From Marinobacter iranensis (GTDB lineage: Bacteria; Pseudomonadota; Gammaproteobacteria; Pseudomonadales; Oleiphilaceae), in NCBI RefSeq assembly GCF_029207565.1, contig NZ_JANCMW010000008.1:146620-210619 (forward strand): 64,000 nt of DNA, in the 5' to 3' direction. Each line of letters starts with the position of its first letter. Position 1 is the stretch's first letter. Made by a program: the position numbers and the translations under genes. The notes below the pieces were generated by a model. The model ran no database searches, had not been told where the DNA came from, and saw nothing but the letters and a program-made list of their open reading frames with translations. Below, piece after piece: positions 1 through 8,651 of the stretch.

Positions 1-161
1 ACGTTTTCTACCCGATGATCAGCGGACGGGCAAGCGGAACAGGCCTTGGCCTTTCCATCACCCAAAGCATTATCGGGCAACATCACGGGCTGGTTGAATG
101 CGAGAGCGAGCCCGGAAAAACCGACTTCATCATCTTCCTGCCCCTGGAGGACAAGCAATGA
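1..161 (+). CDS. glnL: Nitrogen regulation sensor histidine kinase NtrB/GlnL, C-terminal fragment
   Basis: Only the last ~52 codons are in the window; the 5' part lies upstream. The frame ending in the TGA at 159-161 reads through the C-terminal part of a histidine-kinase ATPase domain. It contains the G2-box GTGLGLS and the NtrB-type tail (SITQSIIGQHHG, then an FIIFLPL strand). NtrB phosphorylates or dephosphorylates NtrC according to PII/nitrogen status. The stop codon overlaps the ntrC start by 4 nt (ATGA), so the two are translationally coupled, as in the usual glnLG arrangement. Identification rests on the fragment together with the adjacent ntrC. Confidence 0.9.
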   Translation, partial: VFYPMISGRASGTGLGLSITQSIIGQHHGLVECESEPGKTDFIIFLPLEDKQ

Positions 162-1585
162 GCCAACCGGCAAACGTCTGGATAATTGACGATGACCGCA
201 GTATACGCTGGGTGCTGGAGCGCGCCCTGAACCAGGCCGGTATGCAACCCCGGGTTTTTGAAAGTGGCGAAAGCATCATGATGAGGCTGGAACACGAGCA
301 GCCTGACGCCATCATCAGCGATATCCGCATGCCCGGTGTAGACGGTATCACCCTGCTATCCCAGATCGTCGAGGTACATCCCCATCTGCCGGTGATCATC
401 ATGACCGCCCATTCCGATCTGGAAAGCGCGGTAACCAGCTACCAGACCGGCGCTTTCGAATACCTTCCCAAGCCTTTTGATGTGGATGACGCCGTTGCTC
501 TCGTAAAGCGGGCCGTCGCCCACAGTCACGAACGCAGGGCTTCCTCGGAGCCGCAGGCAGAAAGCACTCAACGCAACGCCGAAATCATTGGTGAAGCGCC
601 CGCCATGCAGGAAGTCTTCAGGGCCATCGGACGGCTGTCCCACTCCAACATCACCGTACTGATCAACGGCGAAAGCGGTACCGGTAAAGAGCTGGTGGCC
701 CAGGCCCTGCACAATCACAGCCCACGGGCCAGCCGCCCGTTTATCGCGCTGAACATGGCTGCCATCCCCAAGGACCTGATCGAGTCCGAGCTGTTCGGCC
801 ATGAGAAAGGCGCTTTCACCGGCGCCGCTGCCGCCAGACAGGGGCGATTCGAACAATCCAACGGCGGCACCCTGTTTCTGGATGAGATCGGCGACATGCC
901 TGCCGACACCCAGACACGGCTGCTGCGGGTACTGGCGGATGGGGAGTTCTACCGGGTTGGCGGCACCACGCCCATCAAGGTGGATGTACGCATTATCGCC
1001 GCCACACACCAGGACCTGGAAAAACTCGTTCAGGCTGGCACCTTCCGGGAAGACCTGTTCCATCGCCTGAACGTTATCCGGGTGCACCTGCCAAAACTGG
1101 CGGAACGCCGGGAAGACATCCCGCGGCTGATGGGGCACTTCCTCAAGCGCGCCGCCCGGGAACTGGCGGTGGAAACCAAACTGCTGCGCCCCGAAACCGA
1201 GGAATACCTCACCACCCTGCCCTGGCCCGGCAACGTCCGCCAACTGGAAAACACCTGCCGCTGGCTGACCGTTATGGCCAGTGGCCGTGAAGTACACATT
1301 GATGACCTGCCCCCCGAGCTGATGCAACAGGCGGAAGCACCAGCCGCGGGCCAGACCTGGCAGGAAGGCCTGCGTACCTGGGCCGAGCAGGAATTAAAGC
1401 GTGGGCGTAAGGGAATTCTCGACACCGCTGTGCCGGAGTTTGAGCGCATCATGATTGAGACCGCGCTGAAGCATACCGGCGGGCGCCGGCGCGATGCCTC
1501 CATCCTGCTGGGCTGGGGGCGGAATACCCTGACACGGAAGATTAATGAGCTGGGAATGGATCATCCGGAGGGGGAGGAGGAATGA
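158..1585 (+). CDS. ntrC: Nitrogen regulation response regulator NtrC (sigma-54 activator)
   Basis: The product is 475 aa, close to the usual ~470 aa. The receiver domain has the acidic pocket D11-D13, the phospho-acceptor D55 (IISDIRMPG) and the conserved lysine in YLPKPFD. The central AAA+ domain has Walker A GESGTGKE, the sigma-54 contact loop GAFTGA, and Walker B GGTLFLDEIGD. The C-terminal Fis-type helix-turn-helix is seen in GGRRRDASILLGWGRNTL. The start at 158 gives the canonical MSQPANVWIIDDD N-terminus and a 4-nt ATGA overlap with ntrB; a longer frame from 98 would run through ntrB. It activates sigma-54 promoters under nitrogen limitation. It converges on mshQ with a 15-bp gap and no obvious terminator between them. 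Confidence 0.97.
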   Translation: MSQPANVWIIDDDRSIRWVLERALNQAGMQPRVFESGESIMMRLEHEQPDAIISDIRMPGVDGITLLSQIVEVHPHLPVIIMTAHSDLESAVTSYQTGAFEYLPKPFDVDDAVALVKRAVAHSHERRASSEPQAESTQRNAEIIGEAPAMQEVFRAIGRLSHSNITVLINGESGTGKELVAQALHNHSPRASRPFIALNMAAIPKDLIESELFGHEKGAFTGAAAARQGRFEQSNGGTLFLDEIGDMPADTQTRLLRVLADGEFYRVGGTTPIKVDVRIIAATHQDLEKLVQAGTFREDLFHRLNVIRVHLPKLAERREDIPRLMGHFLKRAARELAVETKLLRPETEEYLTTLPWPGNVRQLENTCRWLTVMASGREVHIDDLPPELMQQAEAPAAGQTWQEGLRTWAEQELKRGRKGILDTAVPEFERIMIETALKHTGGRRRDASILLGWGRNTLTRKINELGMDHPEGEEE

Positions 1586-1600
1586 CCTCTCCCCTCTCCC

Positions 1601-4600
1601 TTATTTCTCCCGCCAGTAAATAACCCTGTCGTGGCCACGATAGACGCCGAAGGTAGCCATCGCCGAGGGGGCGTCCAAGGTGCCGTCTTCATCGACATCA
1701 TCCTTCAGCCAGTCGTCCACGCCCCATGTCAGGGTGTCCGTGCCCTGGGAGCCGGCCGGTTGCAGGCTTAACGGACCCACCTCACCACCACTGAATTTGC
1801 CCGAGCCTGCCGCCAATGTGTGGTGCGCGGCCGGGCTGGTGATGTCGGCCGTGGTCCAGGCTGTGCAGCTGTCAGCCGTATTGATCACAAACCGCGACCC
1901 ATTCCAGTACTCCAGCCGGAAGGGCATTAGCAGCTCGGTGATGTTCTCCGGGCCATAGACGTTGTCCATGGACAACCTGCCGTAGCGAATCTCAAAAGCC
2001 GCCGTAGGCGAGAACTGATAGGGTGCACCGTCGGCACTCACGCCATCATCGTCGGTGATAGCGGTAATGCCATACACCAGACGGTGGTTCGAGGGGCCTG
2101 GAAGACCAGAGGCAGGTGGCGGTGTTAGGGAGGCTACCCGAGCTTCAGGAACCTTTAGATAGCGCACAGTATCGCTAGCAGCGTAGTCGAACTGCAGGAG
2201 GCCGGAACTGACCACCGCCAAATCACCTCCAGAAACATCAGTACTAACGACAACGTTATCGCCATCGCGGTTCAGTGCTGTGCTGTCCTCCTCCGGGAAG
2301 GTTCGAATTACATCTTCTTTAGCCAGCTTCTGAAAACCGTCCTCCGTGTAATTCAGGGTTCGCGTTCCCTGCACGGATAACGGTTCTATTTCCAGGCTTG
2401 GCACCAGTAGCCACTCAATGTCCTGCCCGGTATAGGAGAACGGCGCTGCCACCGTACACGTTGCTCCGAGCTCCCCCGGATCAATCGTTACGTTAAATCG
2501 GTCGGGATAAAAACGCCCCGTCGGGGCGCTGGCGCCTTGGGGAACAGTCTTGCCGAGATACTCACCGGCATTCGGCGTTGCAAGGAATTTGAACACCCCC
2601 ACTTCTGACACTTGGGCACCAACGGTTTCCGTCGCATCCACCGATCGGGTATGGGAATAACTCCCCGGTGAGACGGCGCCGTCCACCCCGCCAGACGGGG
2701 CAACCACTGCCGAAGACAGCGGTATGTTGAGCATGCGGAAGTTTGGCGTTACCGGATTGCCCTCGCAGAGGTCGCCATCAGCATCGCTCTGCCAGCCCAT
2801 TGCGGTGACGGAAAGGTCAAACTCCTCCCCGGCTTTCACAAATAGCGGACATGTGGAATCACCGGCCGCACACTCGCCCCCGGTGCGAACACACAGGCCC
2901 GCTGGCACGCTGACGAACGGATCTGATCCCCGCATCACCAGGCCCTCATCTTCCGTCGCGGTGGAGCCGATGTAACGCCCATCCAGTTGCATCCGACCGG
3001 CGTCCGGGTAGCGAACCTCAACCTCAGCAACGCCTCCAGCTCCAAAACTCAGATCAATGGTGGTTGGTGCTCCGGAATCGCCACTCACATCCACACCGTC
3101 CACAGCGAGCGCACGGCTGACCGGCCGATTGGTCTCGTCCGGATTAATGTAGGTGGACCAGAACTGCACCCCTCGCTCCACGTTTTCAAAGGCAGGCACG
3201 CATTCCTGGGTGTCATCGTCCCTTCGCACGGCCCGCACCTGAACCTGGCCGGAAGGCTTGTGGGATATCAGGTCCGGCACATCGAATGCGAGGCCGGAGT
3301 TAACGTACTCCAGGGTACAGTTGTCGGCAGAAAGGTTCCCGGACCCGATCTGACACAGAGTCACTGCCTGGGGACGGGTGGATGGATCGGAACCGACGAC
3401 ATCAAGGGTTTCTTTGCCAGCTGTGGTGCGCTGCAGGGTGGCCTGCCCGGTGCCACCGGCGATCGTGACGGGGTTGCCCTCCAACCAGCCCTCTGAGGGC
3501 CATAAGGTAGCATCCACCGGGTCCGTAAACAGCTCGTCGCAGGATTCGTTGGCACAGGCGCGAATGGTGACCGTTTCCGGCTGGCAAGTCAGCGCCACCC
3601 CATCGTGGAGGATTTCAAAATGATCGACCTGCTCGCCAACGGGATTGAGCTGAAGCGCACAGAGCTCAATGTTATCGAGCTCGTGAATATTGGTGGAGCC
3701 GCCAGTAGAGCCTGTGAGGGAAAGAAGAAAGTTCTCAGGAACGTCCGGTTGCCCCGGCTCATTCAAGGCATTGAATGAGCTTATCAACTCCTGGAAATTG
3801 TCCCCCGTGCCAGTTACGTCGCGTTCGACCGACACCAAGGCGTCGCCGGCATTGCGGGAATCCACCGTAATCCGGTAACGGTGAGCTGATGGATTATTGC
3901 CGGGCTGATCAATGCCGGTGGCAAGCGTGCCGGTACCTCGAAGAAAACGATATCCGCCCTGATAAGCCCCCCGGATCGCAACCGCATCCCGCCGGAAGCC
4001 CGGCCCGCCCTGACGGCCTTCGGTCGGGCTCGAGAAATTACCGTACTCATCCAGCCCAATGCCGATCCAGCCGCCAGCAAACCCCGGATCGCCATTGTCG
4101 CGCTGGGCGTACCCAAGGGAGCCCCCGAAACTTCCGGGCTGGGGTGTAATGGAGGCATCCGACAGGACAACCGCCAGGCCGTCAGCTCCACTACCGCCGT
4201 AGGCGTAATAGTCGAACTCCAGAATTACGAGGTTACCTGCGCCGGGGATTTCCCTTTGCAGGGTCGCAGCCGTTGACTGGTTACTGACGGCTTCGGTCAT
4301 CCGCAACCGGTTGTTCACAACAGATGGTTCAAAACGACCGCTGGCAACGGACGCAACCCAATCGCCTGTCGCCAGGACACTTGAGAATTCGTCGGCAAAA
4401 CAAGTCAACTCATCAGCCGGATCCACCACTTCAATGATAATTTCATCAGCCCCGAAAAATCGCGGGGAGCTCTCACAGCCGAAGATGATAACGCATTCCC
4501 GATACTGTGCCCGGAAGCTCACAGCGTATTCCCCGGGCTCATCGAACGTTACTGTCCGTGTAACGGGTGAACGCTCACATAACGTATCCGTACTCGTAGT

Positions 4601-5332
4601 CTGGCTCTGCTCCCCGTCAATCGTCCATCGATCCTCCCAAGCCTGGTATGCGTACCAGGGCCCTACTGGTGGGCACTCCCGTCCGGTAACACTTAGCAAG
4701 ACATCGTCGCCCACTTCAACGCTGACCGGCCCAAGGCTTTCCCCGTTCGCAGACAGCTCTACTGGCGCCTGACACAATCCCACAAGCAGTCCGGTTTCGA
4801 CGCCGCTGTAGTCCGCTACCGGATCTTGGTTACCAATCGCGATACTTCCGCCGGCGGCTAATCCACCCAGAATATCCGCGTTATTACCCACAGTCATGGC
4901 CCCAGACGCATAGACAAGTCCCCGGACTTCGGAGTTGTTCCCCATCGAAAAATTGCCATCGACAACCAGCAAAAGCTGGTCACTGTCACCATCAGGATTG
5001 AGGTCGATATTGTTGCCGGTGTTCAGGGAACCATTAACGAAGATGCGAACCTGAGCCCCACCAGCAACATTCAACTGATACCCATTGCCGAGGTTGGCAC
5101 TCTGGAAGTAATAATCCCCGGATGCAAGCGTGGTACCTGAGGCAGGCCAGGGATTATCGGCGAATGGAGTATCAGACAAATCCAGGGTATCGCCCGACGC
5201 TTGCAGGTTTCCATTAACTCCATCAGGATCGCCGAACACCTCGGAACAGGATGCCGCCCAAGCGGACGGAGCCACAACGCACCCAACTACCAAAACCATC
5301 ACAATAACGAGAAGCCTACGGATTTTCTTCAT
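1601..5332 (-). CDS. mshQ: MSHA biogenesis protein MshQ, large secreted lectin-domain protein
   Basis: The product is 1243 aa. It has a clear signal peptide (residues 1-26, ending APSAWA). Residues ~60-190 form a repetitive beta-helix-like segment rich in GNN/GNG turns, resembling polymer-forming exported domains. An Ig/PKD-like stretch follows (~195-310). Next is a legume-type (L-type) lectin-like domain (~312-560; FDYYAYGGSGADGLAVVLSD and GGWIGIGLDEYGNF). The rest (~600-1243) resembles the DUF6701 region typical of MshQ. There is a DxDxDG-type loop (DVDEDGTLD) near the C-terminus and many paired cysteines. It is the last gene of the msh locus and overlaps mshP by 4 nt (ATGA). The role is inferred: an extracellular adhesin or pilus-associated protein exported with the MSHA pilus machinery. 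Ligand specificity cannot be read from sequence. Confidence 0.88.
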   Translation of the reverse strand: MKKIRRLLVIVMVLVVGCVVAPSAWAASCSEVFGDPDGVNGNLQASGDTLDLSDTPFADNPWPASGTTLASGDYYFQSANLGNGYQLNVAGGAQVRIFVNGSLNTGNNIDLNPDGDSDQLLLVVDGNFSMGNNSEVRGLVYASGAMTVGNNADILGGLAAGGSIAIGNQDPVADYSGVETGLLVGLCQAPVELSANGESLGPVSVEVGDDVLLSVTGRECPPVGPWYAYQAWEDRWTIDGEQSQTTSTDTLCERSPVTRTVTFDEPGEYAVSFRAQYRECVIIFGCESSPRFFGADEIIIEVVDPADELTCFADEFSSVLATGDWVASVASGRFEPSVVNNRLRMTEAVSNQSTAATLQREIPGAGNLVILEFDYYAYGGSGADGLAVVLSDASITPQPGSFGGSLGYAQRDNGDPGFAGGWIGIGLDEYGNFSSPTEGRQGGPGFRRDAVAIRGAYQGGYRFLRGTGTLATGIDQPGNNPSAHRYRITVDSRNAGDALVSVERDVTGTGDNFQELISSFNALNEPGQPDVPENFLLSLTGSTGGSTNIHELDNIELCALQLNPVGEQVDHFEILHDGVALTCQPETVTIRACANESCDELFTDPVDATLWPSEGWLEGNPVTIAGGTGQATLQRTTAGKETLDVVGSDPSTRPQAVTLCQIGSGNLSADNCTLEYVNSGLAFDVPDLISHKPSGQVQVRAVRRDDDTQECVPAFENVERGVQFWSTYINPDETNRPVSRALAVDGVDVSGDSGAPTTIDLSFGAGGVAEVEVRYPDAGRMQLDGRYIGSTATEDEGLVMRGSDPFVSVPAGLCVRTGGECAAGDSTCPLFVKAGEEFDLSVTAMGWQSDADGDLCEGNPVTPNFRMLNIPLSSAVVAPSGGVDGAVSPGSYSHTRSVDATETVGAQVSEVGVFKFLATPNAGEYLGKTVPQGASAPTGRFYPDRFNVTIDPGELGATCTVAAPFSYTGQDIEWLLVPSLEIEPLSVQGTRTLNYTEDGFQKLAKEDVIRTFPEEDSTALNRDGDNVVVSTDVSGGDLAVVSSGLLQFDYAASDTVRYLKVPEARVASLTPPPASGLPGPSNHRLVYGITAITDDDGVSADGAPYQFSPTAAFEIRYGRLSMDNVYGPENITELLMPFRLEYWNGSRFVINTADSCTAWTTADITSPAAHHTLAAGSGKFSGGEVGPLSLQPAGSQGTDTLTWGVDDWLKDDVDEDGTLDAPSAMATFGVYRGHDRVIYWREK

Positions 5333-5742
5333 CGCACTCGTACCTCTATATCTCGAGTGGACTGGTCAGCCCCGACGCCGCACTGACCTTTGCTGGTGAT
5401 GGTATACACCGTATTACCACCCGAACCACCAATATCGGCATCTACCGACTCGCAGGTCATGGTTGCACGACAGCTCTGAAGACCATCGGCAGCAACAAAG
5501 TTCAGCGGACTGTCGATGCCGTCACAGCTGTTCGCTTCCAGCACATCCCTGACTGCCACCTGGGCACCGCTCTCAGCTGCCAGGAACGCTCGCTGTGATT
5601 GAATCTGCAGACTGATGGATTCGCCACTGCCCTGCTGGAGCTGGGACATGCCAAGCACCAGGAACGCCAGTACGGTCACTATGAACAGTGCAACGGGCAG
5701 GCCAGCGCCAGACTGGTTTTTCAGCAGCTTCTCAGGGCACAT
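5329..5742 (-). CDS. mshP: MSHA biogenesis protein MshP (atypical minor pseudopilin)
   Basis: The product is 137 aa. The start at 5742 (MCPEKLLKNQSGAG) is chosen because it gives a short pre-sequence before the hydrophobic helix LPVALFIVTVLAFLVLG; the upstream extension lies inside mshO in another frame. As in other MshP/PilX-like proteins, the glutamate normally found five residues after the cleavage glycine is missing. It is probably a membrane-anchored minor component that primes or caps the pilus. The C-terminal half has several cysteines likely to form disulfides in the periplasm. It overlaps mshO by 11 nt upstream and mshQ by 4 nt downstream. Confidence 0.82.
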   Translation of the reverse strand: MCPEKLLKNQSGAGLPVALFIVTVLAFLVLGMSQLQQGSGESISLQIQSQRAFLAAESGAQVAVRDVLEANSCDGIDSPLNFVAADGLQSCRATMTCESVDADIGGSGGNTVYTITSKGQCGVGADQSTRDIEVRVR

Positions 5743-6517
5743 TGCGAATCTGAACCTCCTGGCTGATGGCGGTGGATTCCCTGGTTTCATCGTCTTCAAG
5801 AACAAAACTGAATGACACCACGGCGCCACGCTGCAGAGTCGGGGGCGTTACCTCGAAAAGAAGGGAATCATCTTCCAGGGTTGCCGCAAGCACCTCCCGT
5901 CCCGGAAAGGTCGATGGCAGCCCGGAAGCAACTGCTGTGTTTATCCCGTAATTGCTGTACCGGTATAGCCACTGCCCTGACTGGCAAAGGGCAACCGGTT
6001 CGCCAACCACGTAGAATCGCTTTTCTGGCGACTTTGCCGAGAACCGGTGAGTGGCCCCACCATCAAAGGTGACCGTTACGGGAGGAGAACCTGCAGGCAT
6101 GCTGGCCGGAGGCGACACGGGCCCCGGGTTGCTAAGGTTATAGACATTGCTGCCATAGCCATAGACCACAATCCTCCCAGAGGCCGCCCGCCCTGCGGCT
6201 AGTGGCACGGCAGAAAACGAGGATGGCGAGCTGCCACTTGGCAAATCCAGGTAGTTTGAGGCTGCCCGGATGGGCATCCATTCAATGCAGGATCCGTCCG
6301 CGCTCGCTCGGATGGAAGTGGGCAACGCCGCCCTCAGGCTTCGCGTTATATGCTCGCTGATCACCACGCCCGAAAACGCCCTTTGCTGGCGTGAACTGAC
6401 ATCGATGGCGCCGCGGGTGGACAAGGCAACGAACTGCACGGATATCGTTGCCACGATGGCCAGCAACACAATGACAATAATTAGCTCAACCAGGGTGAAG
6501 CCCGCCGCACGCCGCAT
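5732..6517 (-). CDS. mshO: MSHA minor pilin MshO
   Basis: The product is 261 aa. It starts MRRAAG followed by FTLVELIIVIVLLAIV, a textbook class III prepilin leader: cleavage after Gly6, N-methyl-Phe, Glu at +5. The long C-terminal globular domain fits MshO, a minor pilin of the MSHA locus thought to be part of the pilus-tip or priming complex. The mshD stop and the mshO start overlap by one base (TGATG), so translation is probably coupled. The assignment of O rather than another minor pilin rests on size and on position between mshD and mshP. Confidence 0.85.
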   Translation of the reverse strand: MRRAAGFTLVELIIVIVLLAIVATISVQFVALSTRGAIDVSSRQQRAFSGVVISEHITRSLRAALPTSIRASADGSCIEWMPIRAASNYLDLPSGSSPSSFSAVPLAAGRAASGRIVVYGYGSNVYNLSNPGPVSPPASMPAGSPPVTVTFDGGATHRFSAKSPEKRFYVVGEPVALCQSGQWLYRYSNYGINTAVASGLPSTFPGREVLAATLEDDSLLFEVTPPTLQRGAVVSFSFVLEDDETRESTAISQEVQIRNVP

Positions 6518-7008
6518 CAGAAGTTCGCCCTGTAAGCCGAAAATGAGAATGCCTGCCCGCCGGGCGCGGTGATCGCGAGGTCAATGCGCTTGGCCTCCGA
6601 CACTGGCAACCCTACTTCATCGCCTGCACACGCCACCGTGATATTAACAGCGAATCCGCTGTAGCCGCTGAGAGCAGATTCGGCACTTTCAGGAGGTTCA
6701 TTCACGGTATTGTGATAATCATCCACATCATCATAGGAAGCCCGCGTTTCCCCGCTTTCCACCTTGATGTCGCAGTTGCCGGAATACTTTGGCGTACCTC
6801 CCTGACGGGTCGCGTCGTCGTATTTCTTGGAGATAATCTCATCCATGTAAAGCTGCGCCAGCTCCACTGCCCGGGTCTGGTTCAGAGGGTCGGCGCTGCG
6901 CCCTGTAATCAGCGCGAAGGCACCCACCACACCAGCTATGGCCACACTGATAATCACAATGGTCATCACCAGTTCCACCAGCGTGGCGCCTCGATGCAGC
7001 CGCATCAT
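6517..7008 (-). CDS. mshD: MSHA minor pilin MshD
   Basis: The product is 163 aa. The leader MMRLHRG is followed by ATLVELVMTIVIISVAIAG. The residue after the cleavage glycine is Ala instead of the usual Phe, while Glu5 is kept, which is common in PilV/MshD-like minor pilins. The segment AVELAQLYMDEIISKKYDD after the helix is typical of MshD. It overlaps mshC by 4 nt (ATGA) and mshO by 1 nt. It is expected to be processed by PilD-type prepilin peptidase and inserted as a low-abundance subunit. Confidence 0.87.
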   Translation of the reverse strand: MMRLHRGATLVELVMTIVIISVAIAGVVGAFALITGRSADPLNQTRAVELAQLYMDEIISKKYDDATRQGGTPKYSGNCDIKVESGETRASYDDVDDYHNTVNEPPESAESALSGYSGFAVNITVACAGDEVGLPVSEAKRIDLAITAPGGQAFSFSAYRANF

Positions 7009-7466
7009 AACTGACAGCTCCCGCGGTAAACCGCACCCAGAGAGCTCAGGCAGGTTTCAAAGGTGCTGTCTCCAGTGAAGGTAAACCCGAGGTTAGCCCC
7101 ACTGTCCGGCGCGCCGTCTGAATTGAACGTTATCGTCAGCGGCAAACCACCCGGAGCGGAGAGTGAGGTGCTCTCCCGGGGCAACTCGAATGTGCGCGAA
7201 GCCGGTGTTCCGGCCCCGACAATAAAGCGGAACTTGCTGCCACCCTGCTCAATGGTGAGGGTATTGGCAACATTGCCCGCCAGCCCTGCCTGTTGTGCAA
7301 GCAGTGTGGCGGAGGCAAGCTGCTGGGTTGCCAGCAGGGGAGAAAAGGCCGAACGGCCGGCAAACAGGCCAACACCCAGAGCGGAGAGAACCCCGATCAG
7401 GATGACGACCATAACCAGTTCAACAAGGGTGAACCCCGATGACATCGGGGCGATCTTTGTTCTCAT
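7005..7466 (-). CDS. mshC: MSHA minor pilin MshC
   Basis: The product is 153 aa from the start at 7466 (MRTKIAPMSSG), chosen because a GGAGAG-like ribosome binding site lies just upstream and because longer versions run back through a palindromic repeat. The prepilin leader ends SSG, then FTLVELVMVVILIGVLSALGVG. The C-terminal domain has two cysteines likely to form a disulfide. It is the first gene after the REP-like pair that separates it from mshA, so its expression may be set separately from the abundant pilin MshA. Confidence 0.86.
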   Translation of the reverse strand: MRTKIAPMSSGFTLVELVMVVILIGVLSALGVGLFAGRSAFSPLLATQQLASATLLAQQAGLAGNVANTLTIEQGGSKFRFIVGAGTPASRTFELPRESTSLSAPGGLPLTITFNSDGAPDSGANLGFTFTGDSTFETCLSSLGAVYRGSCQL

Positions 7467-7505
7467 GCCCCTCTCCCGGATTCCCCGCAGCCCCAAACGC
7501 AGAAC

Positions 7506-7594
7506 GTAGGTCGGATTAGCATGAGCGTAATCCGACATTTGGAGGCCACAGGTGATCAGTTTTGTCGGATTACGCTTTCGCTAATCCGACCTAC
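7506..7594. repeat. Pair of inverted REP-like palindromes between mshA and mshC
   Basis: Two ~32-nt imperfect palindromes (7506-7537 and 7563-7594) are reverse complements of each other except for the central few bases. They are separated by 25 nt. Each has the form GTAGGTCGGATTAGC ... GCGTAATCCGACA, with the asymmetric TTAG/GTAA pair seen in REP elements. A transcript through this region could form individual stem-loops or one long hairpin. It sits directly 3' of the major pilin gene, a typical place for REP pairs that protect upstream mRNA or attenuate readthrough. A third copy of the same family lies at 23555-23591. Confidence 0.85.
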
Positions 7595-7607
7595 AACATC
7601 AGAATTT

Positions 7608-8075
7608 TCAGCAATCATCTTTGGCACGCGCAGTTACGCCACCAGTAGTCGGGTCATAGGTAAAGTTGCACTCTACGGTGCCGTCCCCATCGGCGTCTTC
7701 TGCAGACACAAGCTCAATATTTCCGCCACTGAAGGCGAAATCATTTGCATCCAATTGCGCGGCAGTACCAATGCCATCTGAATCGTTTGTTGGATAACCT
7801 TCCGCTGACATCGTTATTCCCGTAGCGCCATCCAGATCAACCGCCTGACTCGCAACGCTTCCATTAGCTACCCAGCGTGAGTGAGCGATCGCCGCTGCCG
7901 ACTTCACAGAGCCAACACCACCTTCAAGTGCGGCCTCGCGTGCATCCCCACTAAAATCCGCAAACCGCGGCAACGCAAACGCCGCCAGAATACCCAAAAT
8001 TACAATCACCATTACCAGTTCAATAAGGGTGAAGCCTTTCTCTTTTCGTGCTGCCATCTGGTTCATCATATTCAT
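7608..8075 (-). CDS. mshA: MSHA major pilin MshA
   Basis: The product is 155 aa. The leader MNMMNQMAARKEKG is followed by FTLIELVMVIVILGILAAFALPRF, a canonical type IVa major pilin N-terminus. The globular domain contains GSVKSAAAIAHSRWVANG, characteristic of MshA, and ends with a two-cysteine C-terminal loop (EC..., DDC). A DxDxDG loop (DADGDGTVE) in that region resembles a calcium-binding site. It lies directly downstream of mshB and upstream of a REP pair. It should be the main structural subunit of the mannose-sensitive haemagglutinin-type pilus used for surface attachment. Confidence 0.93.
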   Translation of the reverse strand: MNMMNQMAARKEKGFTLIELVMVIVILGILAAFALPRFADFSGDAREAALEGGVGSVKSAAAIAHSRWVANGSVASQAVDLDGATGITMSAEGYPTNDSDGIGTAAQLDANDFAFSGGNIELVSAEDADGDGTVECNFTYDPTTGGVTARAKDDC

Positions 8076-8107
8076 GGTTTTCTCCTGCTTTTGCTGCTTT
8101 AAGGTGT

Positions 8108-8626
8108 TCAGTTAATGACTTTGATCACTTCGCCGGTGTCGGCGTCGTATTGGATGTTGTCCGTGCCGCCGTTGAGGTTGTATTCATAGGTGCACATGGA
8201 GCCGCTTGCGGTTGCTGTGTAATCGGTTGTGTCTCCACTTGTTGCCACAGAGGGCGCGTTCGACTGCATCAATGCGAGCCAGAGGTCCTGGCACTCTGTG
8301 GGGCTCATGGCGGCCGGGTCGGTGTTGCCGCCCACCCCCGTGGGCCAGCCATCGGCGCTGACGTCGACGTTTTCCTCACCAAAGCCCGGCAGGTCCGTCT
8401 GCGCGCCGGCGGCGCCACGAGCCGTCCACTGGGCACGAACCAGGGCGACAGCGGCGGCGTAAGCGCCGGAGGTGCCCTGGATGCTGGCCCGGTGCGCTTC
8501 GTCCGACAGTTCGGCGAATCGCGGCAGCGCGAAAGCTGCGAGAATGGCAAGGATGGATATCACCACCACCAGTTCAATCAGGGTGAAACCTCGTGTCCGG
8601 TGTTTAGTTGCTGTCATCGCCCTCAT
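8108..8626 (-). CDS. mshB: MSHA pilin-like protein MshB
   Basis: The product is 172 aa. The start at 8626 has the ribosome binding site AGGGAGG about 8 nt upstream; a longer frame to 8671 would overlap mshF. The leader MRAMTATKHRTRG precedes FTLIELVVVISILAILAAFALPRF, very close to MshA. The C-terminal region has one C...C pair. MshB sits immediately before MshA in Vibrio/Shewanella msh loci and is thought to be a pilin-like assembly component. It could also be a second major-type pilin: the two share the N-terminal helix and the LPRFAxxS segment. Confidence 0.87.
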   Translation of the reverse strand: MRAMTATKHRTRGFTLIELVVVISILAILAAFALPRFAELSDEAHRASIQGTSGAYAAAVALVRAQWTARGAAGAQTDLPGFGEENVDVSADGWPTGVGGNTDPAAMSPTECQDLWLALMQSNAPSVATSGDTTDYTATASGSMCTYEYNLNGGTDNIQYDADTGEVIKVIN

Positions 8627-8651
8627 AGCTCGGCCTCCCTGAGGCTTGTTA

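Noticed and set aside
98..157. Longer ntrC start at 98
   Set aside because: The extra 20 residues are out-of-frame ntrB sequence; the start at 158 gives the family N-terminus and ATGA coupling.
356..1327. Open frame of about 323 codons opposite ntrC
   Set aside because: Antisense shadow of a well-defined gene.
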